DNA from: Flavobacteriaceae bacterium
GTDB lineage: Bacteria > Bacteroidota > Bacteroidia > Flavobacteriales > Flavobacteriaceae
Length of the DNA stretch: 64,000 bases
Direction of reading: 5' to 3'
NCBI GenBank assembly: GCA_025800395.1
Contig: JAOXRU010000119.1
Location: 1-64,000 of the forward strand
Shown here one piece after another: positions 10,801 through 20,282 of this stretch (position 1 is its first letter; every line of letters starts with the position of its first letter). The position numbers and the translations under genes are program-made. The notes under the pieces were generated by a model, which was given only the letters and a program-made list of their open reading frames with translations, was not told the DNA's origin and ran no database searches.

Positions 10801-13800
10801 GACTTATGCTTAGATTGGGTTCAAAACAAGTAGTTTTATCACAATCTTCAGCTTCTGGTCCCGTGGCATCTATAGTCGTTTTACAACCAGTATCTAAAAC
10901 TGCTTCTAAACGGATATCGGTTCCTAACGGAATTTCGCTAATTTCTCCGGAAACCGAAGTATTTCCAACTTCTACTCCCTGTCCATTTATAGCTACTACT
11001 TTAGTCGCGCTAGACAAATATTTTATAATATAATTGGTACCATCTCCTGCACAGCTAATATCTCCTATGGTAAGTGTAGGTGTTGTACATAAAGGACAAG
11101 AAGGCACATCAATGACAGTACTATTGGCGCATCCTGCCAAACTTCCCTTTATACGTATATCTGTACCTCTAGGTATATTATTGATAGAGCCTTTGGCATT
11201 GTCTATACGAAGCCCATCGATAGTATTCCCTTCTAAATCAGTAACTTCTATAACTAAATTTGGAACAGCTACAAAGCCAACCGAATAGGTAAGGGCGTTA
11301 TCTGCATCACAACTTGCAAACAAGTTGCCCAATTTTGGTCCTTTACATTCATCTGCACAAACCTCAGCTGTAGGACTAAATACGGTATTTTCAAATCGAC
11401 AGTCTCCTTGCTGTGCGACAACAACTACATCTGTTCCTACTGGAGCCGTTATCGTATTGCCGTTTATAGTTCCTTGAACGCTACTTACTTCAAAACCTTC
11501 GCTTACAGAGAATTTAACAGCATACATATCATTTCCGATACAAACCGCATTGGTAACGCTAAACTCACCATCATCACAATTTGCATCACAGTGTTCTTGC
11601 GTTAATCCCTTCACTCCAATCTTCATTTCACAATCAATCTCGTTTTTCGCAAATACAGTGATATCTGTTCCTATAGGAATGTTGGTGATTATGCCATCTT
11701 GAGCCTCCCCAACTATTTGCCCTGCATTGTTGCGAGCAAAAACTTTAGCGGCATTACTCAAGAAACTAATACTATAGGTATTTCCTTCTGTACATTGCGC
11801 CTTTCCAACAGAAAGTGTCGTATCGGAACAACTTTGACAAGCATCCACATCAACGGTTACTGCATCACATCCAGCAACTTGTGCCTTGATTCTAACATCT
11901 ATACCTCTTGGTATATTCGATATACTATTCGCTCCTACTACAATTCCATTGATAGGATTATTTTCGGTATCGGTTACAATTACCTCTGCATTTGAAGCAA
12001 GGGTAAATAAGATTTTATAGGTTTCTTCATTCGCATCACAGGATGCTGCACTTATAGAAATTGGTGGATTCCCACAAACATCTGCGCAATTTTCTGGACT
12101 AGAAACGGTTATTTCATTTGTACAATCTCCATTGCTTGCTTTTATAAGGGCATCGGTACCAACTGGCATTCTAAGTATACCATCTGTAAGAACTCCATTG
12201 GCTGGAACTTCTATAGTAGCTCCTGTAATTTCTGATAAGGCTACCTCATAAAAGTTTCCATCTACACAGACTGCTTGTCCTACACTTAGGTTGGGTTTTT
12301 CACAAGTATCTTGACAGTTAGCAGCTGTCAATCCTTTTACATCCATAGAAAGAACACAACCGTTGTTCTTACTGGATTCAATAGTGACATCTACTCCTAG
12401 TGGTATATTACTTATTATACCGTTTATACTAGTATCTCCTACCTCGGAACCATCAGCTCTTTTGGCTACTACATTGGTACCATCGGTATGGTACTGAATG
12501 CTGTAAGATTCACCTAATAAAGCACACTCCAATTCTCCAACAGTAAGTAAGGAAGGTGAACAACTTGGACAACCAATTATTTCTACCTCCTTGGTATTCG
12601 CACAATTGGGGTCTGTAACGGTAAGTCGTATTCCTTGTCCTTTAGGAATATTATCTATGCTTGTTGCTGTTTGTGTTATTCCAGCTATGGCATTTCCATT
12701 GAGATCTGTCACACTTACACTTGTGGTGTTCGCTACGCTAAATGCAACAGAATAAAATTCATTCCCACTATCGCATTGTGCATCTCCTAGGGAAATATTC
12801 GGATTCAAACAAGCGACATCACAATTTTCTGGGCTCTTTATTGAAACCGTTTTAGTACAACTTCCTGCTGTAGCTGTTATAGTTACATCTTGATCTAACG
12901 GCACTGTAAGTACCATTCCATTTAACTGAGCATTTGCATTATCGAAACTTAGCGAAGCTCCTGCAGAAGCAGTTAATTGTACTACATAATTTCCGTTTTC
13001 ACAACGTGGTTGTCCAGCACTAATTTTTAATGCGTCACAATCTGTATTGTTACAATCGACCTCCGTCAAACCGTCAAATTCAATGCTACTCACACATCCA
13101 TTTTGATTGAAGGCTTGCACCACTACTTTCGTTCCAAAAGGAATATCCTTTATTGTTCCTTGTGTTTCTGTATTTCCAACCTTATTTCCATTTTCATCAA
13201 TAGCGATAACCTTTTCGGCATCGGTGGTATATTTTAGATTATACGTATTTCCACCAATATCACAACCGAGATTACCTGCAGTAAGTATTGGTAAATTACA
13301 GGTTGGACATGATGGTACATTGATTTCCACAGCTTCACAATCTCCAACTTCTACTTTTACGATAATATCAGTTCCTCTGGGAATACCTGTTATAGTTCCT
13401 TGAGAAGCATCAACATTTACCGTATTTGGCAGTATCCCACTTACAGCATTAACGCTAACGGTACTATTTTGCGGGTCTCGAAGTTTGAAATTCACCGTAT
13501 AGGTTTCACTATTATCTGCATCGCATATGGCATTCAACACACCTATTGGAGATGTAGAACATATTTGGTCACAATCTAAAGGCGGGCTAACTTCTATGGT
13601 TACTTCGCAATTATCTCCATTGGAGGCTGTTATCTGCAAATTATTTCCGTCTGTAACTGTTATAAGATTTCCATTTCTAGTTCCATTATTTGAAAAACTA
13701 ATAGTTGCTCCAGTATTTTCTGAGAACAAAACATCATATCCTCCACCTTCTCTACAAACTGCTTGTGCCACACTCAATTCAGGCATAAAACAGGCGGTGT

Positions 13801-16800
13801 TTTCACATTGGGCTTGGGTCATACCTGTTACTGAAGTACTCACCGTACACCCTGCTTGTTTGGTGGCCGTAACTATCACATTGGTTCCTAAAGGAATACC
13901 ACTAATCACACCATTTTCTTTGGTGCCTACAACTTGGCCATTGGTATCCAATGCAACCACATTATTGGTATTGGAAACAAAGGAAATATTGTATCCATTA
14001 CCATCCTTATTACACTGCAATGGTCCAACAGCAAGTGCTGGAGTTTGACAACTAGGACAAGCAGTGATATCCATTTCACTTACTTTGTCACATCCCGCAA
14101 GTGTTCCGCGAACTCTAATATCTGTTCCTCTGGGAATATTGGAGATTTTTGTAGCCTCTACCTGAATTCCATCAACGGCATTGCCATTAACATCGGTAAC
14201 TGACAGTTGAATGTTGTCATCACTTTTAGTAAGATTTACACTATAGGTATTGCTATTATCTGCATCACAAGAGGCTGCACCAAAGCTGATTTTTGGTTCT
14301 TCACAATCTTCTACTGTTGTACAATCTACTTTTGGCGCTACCGCTCCAAGTGTGACCGTACAATTTTGACCATTGGTGGCGGTAACAGTAGCTGATCCAA
14401 AGCCCATTACTATCAAAATTCCGTCTTCTATAGTTCCTCCTGTAGCGCTTAGGGTAGCGCCAGTATTTTCTGTTATCTGCACTTTATAGCCCGTAGTACC
14501 ATTGCATATGGAATTACCTATACTTAATTTTGGTTTTACACATTCCAGACTTGGATCGCAATCTTCTGCTGTAAAACCGGTGACGTTTATTTCGGAAACA
14601 CAACCTGATTCTACAAAAGATTGCACCGTAACGTTGGTACCGTGTGGAATATCACTGATCCTACCTTGTACCGAATTATCTCCTACAATATTTCCTGCTT
14701 CATCTCTTGCTATTGTGGTAACCCCATTTGTTGTATTATAATGCACTATATAAGTGTTGCCATCTCCACATTCTAGGTTTCCTGCCGTAAGTGGTGGGGC
14801 ATTACAGGACGGACAAGATTTTACAGTTACTGAGGAAGCAGTACATCCTGCTTCTGATACGGTTACTTTAAGATCTGTTCCTCTAGGAACATTAGTAATG
14901 GTTCCTGCTACTTTGTCTATTGCGATTCCTGCTACCGCACTTCCGTCTAAGGCAGTTGCGGTAACTATCGTATTGTTATCATTAGCATTTCTCACCAGAA
15001 ACTTAACCGTATATGTAGCAGAATCATCTGCATCACAAGAGGTTCCTGTAAGGGAAATACTAGGATTCAAACATGCCTCATTACAGTTTTCTGGAGCTTG
15101 TATCGTCAATTCATCTGAACAAGTTCCATTGGTAGCCGTAATGGTCACCTCATTTAAATTAGGGACGGTAACCACTTGTGTATTGGCGTCTATACTACCG
15201 TTACTCACAGAAATGGTAGCATCCATATTTACAGAAACTTGGACTCTATATCCATCTGAGTTATCATCCAAACAAATGGCCTGTCCACTAGAAAGCTTTG
15301 GCTCGACACAACTTTGGTTTTCACATTCTGCTTGGGTTTTCCCTTTAACAGATATAATTGTCTTACAACCCGCCTCTTTCTCTGCTTCCAATTCTACGTC
15401 TAGACCAAATGGAATATTAGAAATCAGACCTTCTAGATCATAGTTACCTACTATGGTTCCATCGGCTCGACGGGCTACCACCTCAGCATCTGAATCCGCG
15501 GCGTATTCTATTTCATAAGTAGTGTCCGAACACTTAGTATCTACTACAGTCAATAATGGTTTACTACAGTTAGGACAAGCCTTTACAAGTACCTCTGCCT
15601 CTTCACAGTCTCCTGTTTTGGCTTTTACCAATACATCTACACCTCTAGGTATACCGCTTATCCTACCATTGGCAATATTGGTTCCATTTATGGGGTTTCC
15701 TGAAGAATCTGTTACCGTAACTGTGGTATTTTCTCTGGCAACAAAACCAACACTATACGTTAGTTCGTTATTATTATCGCATTCGGCAGTACCCAAACTT
15801 ATAGGCGCTGCCAAACAAGTATCTTCACAATTGATTGGTGCCTCTAAAGTGATTTGTATTTGACAGGCTCCGTTGGTAGCAGTAATTGTAGTAGCGGTAT
15901 TGGCATCAACGGTTATTACACCATCGACTAATGTTCCTTGAGAAATAGCAATGGTAGCTCCAGTTGTTTCGGTGATTTTTGCTTGATAACCGTTCTCTCT
16001 ACAAATAGCTTGTCCCACCACAAGCTTGGGCTGCTCACAATCTACTGAATCATCACATTGGGCATTAGTTAATCCATCTATCTTCATAGTTGTTGCACAG
16101 CCAATACCAGTTGCAGCCTCTACTATTACATTCTCTCCCAAAGGGATGTTTGTAACTTCGCTATTGGCCATATCTATATTTCCAACTGCATTTCCAACTG
16201 CATTAGTAACTTTAATATCTTGTGCATTGGATTGGAAAATGAAGCTATAGGTTCCTCCATTTTCACAAGATAAATCCCCAACAGTAAGCAAAGGGGTTTG
16301 ACAAAACGGACAAGCAGGAACGGTAACCACAAACTCTTGATTACATCCCTCTCTCTGCGCTTTTACAATGATATCAACACCTCTTGGTATATTGCTGATC
16401 CTTCCATTATTAGTGTCGATCTGTACTCCTGCTATTGCATTTCCATTGGTGTCTTCTACACTTACTGTCGTATTGGATATTGTTTTAAACGGAACAGCAT
16501 AAACGCTTCCATTTGGATCGCAAATTGCCGCTCCCAAGGCTACACTAGGATTCCCACAAGGATCATTGCAATTGATAGGTCTGTCGACACCCATGGTAAC
16601 CGTACAAGCCCCGTTACTAGCTGTAATGGTAGCACTAGCATTTGCTTCAGGAATCTGCCAAACACCATTCACTATATTTCCAGAAGAAACATTCAGCGTG
16701 GCACCATCAGAAGAATTTACGATTACCTCATAAAAATCGCCATTACATATGGGTTGACTTACCCTCAAATCGGGTACTTCACAGTTGAGAGTACCATCGC

Positions 16801-17563
16801 ACTGTTGCTGTGTCAGACCATTTATAGCAATAGTTGTGGTACACCCACCTGCGGTGGAGGCTATAAGATTAAAATTTGTTCCAAATGGTATACCCGAAAT
16901 CACTCCAGCTACACTATTATCTCCTACAGTAGTACCGTCGTTTGTTCTTGCACTAACAGGCTGATCTGAAAAGTAGAACAGACTAAATGTACTGCTACTG
17001 CTATCACAAGTCAATTCCCCAGTATTGAGAATTGGTCGTTTACACAAGCTTGTGGATGTTCGCTCCGATATCTCTCCTTCTGAATTTACATTTGGATTGG
17101 TAGAGGAAACACTTGCACTCATCACTATATCATTTACTCCTATAGCAGAATTTTCTAAAACTTCTAAAGGAACAACAGCTGTTACACCTGTATTGGCAGG
17201 AAATAATACGGATTGGGTAAATACTAGCTCTCCCTCGGCACTGTTATAAGAAGCCGTAAAGAAATCTAAAATATTTCCTAATCCTTCTATTTCTTGGAAG
17301 GTGATGAGGCTTACATCGCCATCCTTTAACCCAATTTTTTCTAGTTCTAAAGTGATCCTCAATACTGGTTGTCCATTATTCAATGGTATATCCAATCCGG
17401 TAATTTCACTGAAGGCGAAACTAAATTCACCTTCCCCATTTTCCTCCACAGGAGGAAGAACGCTAGGTTCAAAACCGTCTAGAGGTGTTACGACCACAGA
17501 TTGCGCCATAAGGCCCTGACCCAATAGCCAAAATACCAACAGTAATCTAAGTGCTTTTTTCAT
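4817..17563 (-). CDS. Giant (4248 aa) repetitive T9SS adhesin with type-B C-terminal domain
   Basis: A predicted cell-surface adhesin exported by the type IX system. It has a signal peptide (MKKALRLLLVFWLLGQGLMAQ), then an Ig/cohesin-like domain (~25-165). Residues ~169-2655 hold ten copies of a ~249-aa unit made of three related Cys-containing modules (A ending in GLTxxxC, B with ATNGxC, C with IPRGTDIxV). Nine ~100-aa cadherin/Ig-like domains with NDFDPEGD-type motifs follow (~2658-3558), in a three-type order repeated three times. Four or five further B-like modules lead to about five thrombospondin type-3 calcium repeats (DCDGDGVNNGDE, ~3944-4135). The C-terminus is a gliding-motility (CHU_C/type B sorting) domain beginning ENGIVTPNNDGINDYI, with VEVFNRWG and PTGTYFYII. 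No enzyme domain was seen. A PorP/SprF gene follows directly. It is SprB-like in role, but this is not shown to be the SprB orthologue. Dozens of plus-strand ORFs here are shadows. Confidence 0.93.
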   Translation of the reverse strand: MKKALRLLLVFWLLGQGLMAQSVVVTPLDGFEPSVLPPVEENGEGEFSFAFSEITGLDIPLNNGQPVLRITLELEKIGLKDGDVSLITFQEIEGLGNILDFFTASYNSAEGELVFTQSVLFPANTGVTAVVPLEVLENSAIGVNDIVMSASVSSTNPNVNSEGEISERTSTSLCKRPILNTGELTCDSSSSTFSLFYFSDQPVSARTNDGTTVGDNSVAGVISGIPFGTNFNLIASTAGGCTTTIAINGLTQQQCDGTLNCEVPDLRVSQPICNGDFYEVIVNSSDGATLNVSSGNIVNGVWQIPEANASATITASNGACTVTMGVDRPINCNDPCGNPSVALGAAICDPNGSVYAVPFKTISNTTVSVEDTNGNAIAGVQIDTNNGRISNIPRGVDIIVKAQREGCNQEFVVTVPACPFCQTPLLTVGDLSCENGGTYSFIFQSNAQDIKVTNAVGNAVGNIDMANSEVTNIPLGENVIVEAATGIGCATTMKIDGLTNAQCDDSVDCEQPKLVVGQAICRENGYQAKITETTGATIAISQGTLVDGVITVDANTATTITATNGACQIQITLEAPINCEDTCLAAPISLGTAECDNNNELTYSVGFVARENTTVTVTDSSGNPINGTNIANGRISGIPRGVDVLVKAKTGDCEEAEVLVKACPNCSKPLLTVVDTKCSDTTYEIEYAADSDAEVVARRADGTIVGNYDLEGLISNIPFGLDVELEAEKEAGCKTIISVKGKTQAECENQSCVEPKLSSGQAICLDDNSDGYRVQVSVNMDATISVSNGSIDANTQVVTVPNLNEVTITATNGTCSDELTIQAPENCNEACLNPSISLTGTSCDADDSATYTVKFLVRNANDNNTIVTATALDGSAVAGIAIDKVAGTITNVPRGTDLKVTVSEAGCTASSVTVKSCPSCNAPPLTAGNLECGDGNTYIVHYNTTNGVTTIARDEAGNIVGDNSVQGRISDIPHGTNVTVQSFVESGCVSEINVTGFTAEDCDPSLECVKPKLSIGNSICNGTTGYKVQITENTGATLSATGGTIEDGILIVMGFGSATVTATNGQNCTVTLGAVAPKVDCTTVEDCEEPKISFGAASCDADNSNTYSVNLTKSDDNIQLSVTDVNGNAVDGIQVEATKISNIPRGTDIRVRGTLAGCDKVSEMDITACPSCQTPALAVGPLQCNKDGNGYNISFVSNTNNVVALDTNGQVVGTKENGVISGIPLGTNVIVTATKQAGCTVSTSVTGMTQAQCENTACFMPELSVAQAVCREGGGYDVLFSENTGATISFSNNGTRNGNLITVTDGNNLQITASNGDNCEVTIEVSPPLDCDQICSTSPIGVLNAICDADNSETYTVNFKLRDPQNSTVSVNAVSGILPNTVNVDASQGTITGIPRGTDIIVKVEVGDCEAVEINVPSCPTCNLPILTAGNLGCDIGGNTYNLKYTTDAEKVIAIDENGNKVGNTETQGTIKDIPFGTKVVVQAFNQNGCVSSIEFDGLTEVDCNNTDCDALKISAGQPRCENGNYVVQLTASAGASLSFDNANAQLNGMVLTVPLDQDVTITATAGSCTKTVSIKSPENCDVACLNPNISLGDAQCDSGNEFYSVAFSVANTTSVSVTDLNGNAIAGITQTATSIDNIPKGQGIRLTVTDPNCANTKEVEIIGCPSCSPSLLTVGELECALLGESYSIQYHTDGTNVVAKRADGSEVGDTSINGIISNIPLGVDVTIESSKNNGCVLSMDVKGLTAANCQDTCEKPNLSVGQAVCVDGNFYEVALSEITGATIEVPANGVLTDGILRMPVGTDALIKASNGDCTNEITVSSPENCADVCGNPPISISAASCDANEETYKILFTLASNAEVIVTDTENNPINGIVVGANSISNIPRGIDVRIKAQVAGCDAVTVDVDACQSCSDTTLSVGKAQCTEGNTYSISFLSNAAKVFARNNAGQIVGEAQDGIITNIPIGTDITVFAKNEIDCEMKIGVKGLTQEHCDANCDDGEFSVTNAVCIGNDMYAVKFSVSEGFEVSSVQGTINGNTITAPVGTDVVVVAQQGDCRFENTVFSPTAEVCADECKGPKLGNLFASCDADNALTYSVGFVAVPNLVIEVTDLEGNTIDGLRIDNAKGSINNIPRGTDIRIKGSLAGCANSTVIDVPSCPLCTTPTLTIGDISCAGDGTNYIIKYLSSATKVVAINGQGVEVGNTSVSGEISEIPLGTDIRLEAVLDTGCKTTIDATGPEAEDCDKTTCFEPNLSISQPLCDGDNYTLVITETTGAVLQASVGNIENNILVVPVGNDVIVTASNGDCTISLEATSPENCNSSCANAPITIGAASCDTDRDTYSVVFQMEIGTVISVTDTENNAIAGIQVNEANGTIRNIPRGMDIKVTAKKGDCNEITTIVKACPICTSPILSAGDLECELNSNTYRLTYITDAKYIKAINVANGEQVGELHRELSQIRGIPHGTNIELVASNQQGCETKLAVTGYTADRCKAVCESPDLSISSTLCRIDNGQVVGYEVLFDADAAAQITVDGGTRTGNKVVVDGNGSVSITATIGDCSTTMGTDAPDDCDVTNTCSDKPFALVLANCSDAGDGTYTIKFLSKANTTITVTDSSGNPIPNVPAPANGIIERIPSGMDIVVHATEQGCEPRRTPIKGKTCIASTIAIDDINNTLKNVAVSGNVLTNDRVGEGKSKMVQVPSGQQEIVITSDTGVQITLKSDGSYTYVPNRNFVGSDFFDYTVCDDSTPPLCDTARVFIEVIDIQDPNENDAPTANNDNLLTEENSPLTANILANDFDPEGDNLTIQETNLTTQQGVQVTLNADGSFTYTPETNFVGDDSFSYTICDTANPANCDSAMVFIKVIPNEGNITVANDDAYIGIGSNPITANVLDNDFDPEGNVQVVNTTLVVAASNGEVTIAANGAFSYQPNDGFAGSDSFVYEVIDDGNPIAMDQATVYLTVNMSSTIAVDDINNVFEGQVAIGNVLTNDIVAGSSKSVRIPSGGITSTNGVEIVINTNGNYEYKAGSDAGGTVDTFVYEVCDGADPANCDSATVTIKILHSTLEDNHAPIANADTANTYAGVAVGGNVMSNDFDPDGDAIQVTTITVTTSSGVDVNIDAATGKYTYTPKNGFIGKDSFSYTVCEVASGGLCDTAKVTITVIPSNGENKTFANDDAYFRLGNGDISGNVLDNDFDPEGDAQTVITAAVEVPLNGSLVLNADGSFVYTVNPSYVGADKFVYRVCDNGNPQACDLATVYLTIKMGTTVAIDDINSIFMDETATGNVLTNDVVAGDVKTVTTNSVTSAQGVAVSITEDGTYIYTPPTGYIGGDTFAYTVCDGSNPAVCDEAVVHIQVLPEPGDETNSPPIANTDTAKTLMDIAINGNVLSNDFDPDGDAIISKPVTNSNIASKQGAKIVLQENGNFSYEPVPGFIGQDTFEYILEDDANPKNTAKGLVVVTVFPLDRGNSTFANDDAYLTFAGKIVKENVLLNDFDPEGNTQTVNTTPVVAPQNGTLVLNNDGSFEYMPNPGSSGTDQFVYQVCDDGSEQACDQATVYLVADPTACELPTLSAGIVSCNGSTYEVGFVTNGSVSASAGSVDLENKRIINIPLGADVVITASQNGDCSTDITVKAPGSCPTECTMPKLFLGNPVCEGNNTYKVAISETTGAALTLSAGATLDASQKVITASVGTNISVTAKNGNCEVVMELNSPLDCSVTCTTPVISFSGTECAEVEGGNYIVNFVANINATVNADKGSLSFDNTTGIGSVIVPFDQGAVTIKASTEDCDEISTTIDACSDVPNQCPGLNLVISDPLCESLNGNIYSVSFSVTPGTTIIVTGGTYNENTNSITASLGNDIIINAELNGCEITRRVTSPQDCSDACLVKPLNVETVECTSTSTYSVNFTSSLPNATFLPSAGTLQGNSVVNIPNGTDLSILVQIPGCADKTVIVPNTLWGALDCDGDGVSNGKEIEDKTDPSDGCSYLKASQDITKVSEDWRALDCDGDGENNGDEVDNNTDPLNGCDNTDKELPPSDGENYDAWAALDCDGDGLNNGEEASGIDSADTAIEAKTTTDPYKPDTDGDGVTDGRESTDDTDPKDPCSFIKESQTLTPTADWNALDCDGDGVNNGDEIEDGTDPLDPCDSIGGTPPPGAACDIEIENGIVTPNNDGINDYIHINNIESFKNNKVEVFNRWGVKVFEAEGYDNNAVKFEGRSNARATLSADDLLPTGTYFYIITYQKKGEEVVLQGYLYINL

Positions 17564-17868
17564 AATTCTCTTACCTTATACAAATCATTGACATCTCAAT
17601 TATTCTGATATTTGAGATTTCATTTCTATTACTATTTATGTTTTAAAAAAATCAATTTTATTAAGAATATTATACTTATACATAGCCTATAGACGACTAT
17701 AATTAGAAATCATTCTTTAAATTTAACAAATATTACCTTACTTAGTATCTAATATTTATTTGTTTTTTCCGTAGTCTCACGACTATATGGATAAATAATA
17801 AAATGTTGGATGGGAGAAAATTATTGTTTTACTTATCTATGTAGTTGTACCTCAAAAAAGTACTTCTT
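17564..17868. other. 305-bp intergenic leader region of the adhesin gene
   Basis: No gene is seen. On the minus strand it should contain the adhesin promoter and leader. A 7-bp stem, ATCTCAA/TTGAGAT (17593-17599 with 17612-17618), lies ~30 nt before the start codon and could form in the mRNA leader. A small TAGTC/GACTA hairpin sits at 17772-17785. I found no convincing TAnnTTTG box and no good copy of the direct-repeat promoter seen elsewhere. Confidence 0.4.
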
Positions 17869-19347
17869 TCAATTGTTTTCATAATAAAAAACAACTAAAT
17901 CTATATCATTATTTTTATTTATTTGGCCTCCTGATGCATTCATAATAGCAGACTTCAGTGTAAACTGGCCATTAGTATTATCTCGTGGTTTTAATTTTGC
18001 ATTTATCCCTATATGAGAAGTTCCATTTCTTGGAAATTTACCTTGATCTCCTATATATATAAAATTCTGGCTTATACCAGTGGAACCTATGTATCGCCAA
18101 TTACTATTATCTAATTCAATTCCACCAAGAACTTCCATTGATTCATCGAAATTTATCTCCATAAAATCTATATATGAAAATCGCACCTCTATAGGCTTGC
18201 TATCTGGAAGTGGATATGCATCGTTTAGTTCGCTAACCTGAATCACAAAATCTACATTTGTTTCTGCCCCGCTAGCTACTGTAACTCCTGTTCTCATTTT
18301 CAGACTATAATCCGGCATAGGGATGCAAACATTAATTCCAGAAAATTGTATATAATTTATATTCGGAAGTTCATAAGATGCCGAAATTACCCGACCATTA
18401 ACTGCTATTATTTGAGATCCATCATTGTATTTCGCTACATCCGAATTGTAATATTCCAAACCATCATCATTATCTGCATATTCATCATCATATGCCTCAT
18501 CTGCATCTCCACAGCCATCGTTATCGGAATCTAAATCTTGAAAATTGGGTAAACCATCATTATCGGTATCGATATTTTTTTCGACGGCATCCAAAATACC
18601 GTCATTATCGGCATCTTCATCCCAATGATCGAATATCCCGTCTTCATCTGTATCTATACCATTACAACCCAAGGTCATATCTGTATAAGAGCCTATTTCT
18701 AATTTCAGTTTTATATCATCTGCTTGTTTTGCAGGTATAATTGGCCATTTTCCGCAATGTGCACCTTCTTCTACTTCCAACGAAATGAAAAAAGTCATTA
18801 CATCGGAGGTTGGAATCACTAACTTTGTGAAAGTCGTATTGCCCTCATAAGATGCATGCTCAAAATGCAATTCCGGACCTTTAACCCTAAGTCTAGCTGC
18901 TATGTCCGATATTTTTGATGTCTGTATATTAAAGGACACTTCTACGGCTTGTCCTTTTTTCAAATTCGAAAATGTAATGCTTGATGTGTCTTGCCATTGT
19001 ACATCTCCTGTAACACTATTGGTAAATACATGTGTGCCAGTTGTACTATTAAAGCTATACGAAGTATCCGCACCTCCTTGAAAACAATCTATTAGCGGCT
19101 GCGGTTTTAAACTAGTATAGGTTTGCATAGCTACAGCTACAGTTTCTCCAGTACAAGGAAGTGCTCCTTCCTCATCGTTTGGAATACCATCACCATCACA
19201 ATCTATAGCCACAATGCCCCCCTGACATTGAGCATATGCATGACTTCCAAACATCATCATCGTAAACACCAAAACAAGAAAATACACAGATTTCTTGGTT
19301 TCTATTACATACATTTTTTTAAGGCTTTGCATGGAATTATGCTTCAT
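17869..19347 (-). CDS. Secreted protein with TSP3-like Ca2+ repeats and a C-terminal surface-protein domain
   Basis: A secreted protein of unknown function. The signal-peptide core is [20 protein letters not shown]. Directly after it comes one [12 protein letters not shown] repeat. A middle beta-rich domain follows, then a block of acidic thrombospondin type-3 repeats ([36 protein letters not shown]). The C-terminal ~150 residues (from [10 protein letters not shown]) match the full mature part of the neighbouring 177-aa protein, including [14 protein letters not shown] and the near-terminal [11 protein letters not shown]. This domain type occurs in large Flavobacteriia surface proteins. The track start is a TTG; ATG 19347 is chosen because a TAAATTTG box (19391-19398) predicts a start near 19384, but ATGs at 19332 or 19314 are also possible. 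No type A or B T9SS sorting domain was recognised. Confidence 0.75.
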   Translation of the reverse strand: MKHNSMQSLKKMYVIETKKSVYFLVLVFTMMMFGSHAYAQCQGGIVAIDCDGDGIPNDEEGALPCTGETVAVAMQTYTSLKPQPLIDCFQGGADTSYSFNSTTGTHVFTNSVTGDVQWQDTSSITFSNLKKGQAVEVSFNIQTSKISDIAARLRVKGPELHFEHASYEGNTTFTKLVIPTSDVMTFFISLEVEEGAHCGKWPIIPAKQADDIKLKLEIGSYTDMTLGCNGIDTDEDGIFDHWDEDADNDGILDAVEKNIDTDNDGLPNFQDLDSDNDGCGDADEAYDDEYADNDDGLEYYNSDVAKYNDGSQIIAVNGRVISASYELPNINYIQFSGINVCIPMPDYSLKMRTGVTVASGAETNVDFVIQVSELNDAYPLPDSKPIEVRFSYIDFMEINFDESMEVLGGIELDNSNWRYIGSTGISQNFIYIGDQGKFPRNGTSHIGINAKLKPRDNTNGQFTLKSAIMNASGGQINKNNDIDLVVFYYENN

Positions 19348-19572
19348 CAATTGGTTTTGGTTATTCTTATTCAATTTTTATGCTTATAAACAAATTTACA
19401 ATCGCACACCTATAATTTCCTACAAATACTACAGATTACTTCTAATTGTAGATCAAATTAAATTTACTGTCGTTGAATGGTTCAAATGCATCTTTTAACT
19501 TATGTTTGTGCTCTCCTTTATTTATTGTTTCTTATTTGGATACGAAAATTTCCTTCTAATCTGCTCCTCGCA

Positions 19573-20106
19573 CTATTGGAAAGTAACCCTAACGCTATCG
19601 CTATCGTTGTTTCTATTGGTCTGTCCACCAGAATTTGCTTTTAAACTAGCCTTTAGACTAAAGCTTACTTCTTTCTGAGTCTTATCCTGATATTTTGCCT
19701 GTATTCCTATAATTTGATAAGATCCCGATGGAAACCCAGTTTTACCATCCTTATATAATAAGGTGTAATAAATTGGATGATTATCCTCAAAAATCCATTT
19801 ATCATTTTTTATGTCGCTTCCTTCTAGCTTCTGCAGATCTGTTTGAAAAGATAATTGAAGATGGGCAATTCTTGGAATCCGTATTTCTATAGGCGCACCA
19901 AGCCCACTAGGTTTTTGGTTTAGCTCTTTAATTTCCAACAATATATTAAAGGTGCTTTTGGCGAGATCCAAATGAAAATTGTCTTGCAATATGGCCAATT
20001 GATAATCCGGATTCTTATCCTCTTTATTTTTACTCTGTGCATGACCATGGCCAGAAAGCATACTTGCCATAATAATAGTCAACAGATAACTTATAGATAA
20101 TTTCAT
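19573..20106 (-). CDS. Secreted single-domain protein, paralogue of the preceding C-terminal domain
   Basis: A small exported protein of unknown function (177 aa from ATG 20106; an upstream in-frame ATG at 20148 would add 14 residues before the signal peptide). The signal peptide is MKLSISYLLTIIMASMLSGHGHAQ. The mature part begins PDYQLAIL and ends ANSGGQTNRNNDSDSV, aligning along its length with the C-terminal ~150 residues of the protein at 17869-19347. The shared domain is found as a repeat or terminal unit in Flavobacteriia adhesins. The gene lies on the same strand about 225 bp upstream of its paralogue, so a local duplication or a two-component surface assembly is plausible. No catalytic motif was seen. 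Confidence 0.7.
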   Translation of the reverse strand: MKLSISYLLTIIMASMLSGHGHAQSKNKEDKNPDYQLAILQDNFHLDLAKSTFNILLEIKELNQKPSGLGAPIEIRIPRIAHLQLSFQTDLQKLEGSDIKNDKWIFEDNHPIYYTLLYKDGKTGFPSGSYQIIGIQAKYQDKTQKEVSFSLKASLKANSGGQTNRNNDSDSVRVTFQ

Positions 20107-20282
20107 ACTTAGACTGATCTTTTGTGCAAAATAATTGCAAATTAGCATTTGTGTTTACTAACCTAAATAAATCATAAAGTAATTCGAAAAATCTTTCCTT
20201 GAAATACCAAATTGTATCGACGACTCTACAAGCCTCTTAGATAAGCTGAAACTGTGTTATGTCCTAAATAAATATTCTGAAT

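Noticed and set aside
14754-15443. 229-aa plus-strand ORF, and many others of 60-230 aa across 5-17.5 kb
   Set aside because: Shadows of the minus-strand 4248-aa gene; composition follows the antisense of its repeats.
4817-17563. Regularly spaced repeats that might be mistaken for a CRISPR array or VNTR
   Set aside because: The repeat unit is about 746 bp and in frame with conserved protein motifs; there is no short palindromic repeat with unique spacers.
17789-17854. Possible seventh direct-repeat site upstream of the giant adhesin (TTG starts 21 bp apart at 17824 and 17845)
   Set aside because: Only the first few bases of each unit agree and there is no TAnnTTTG-like box at the required 27 bp.
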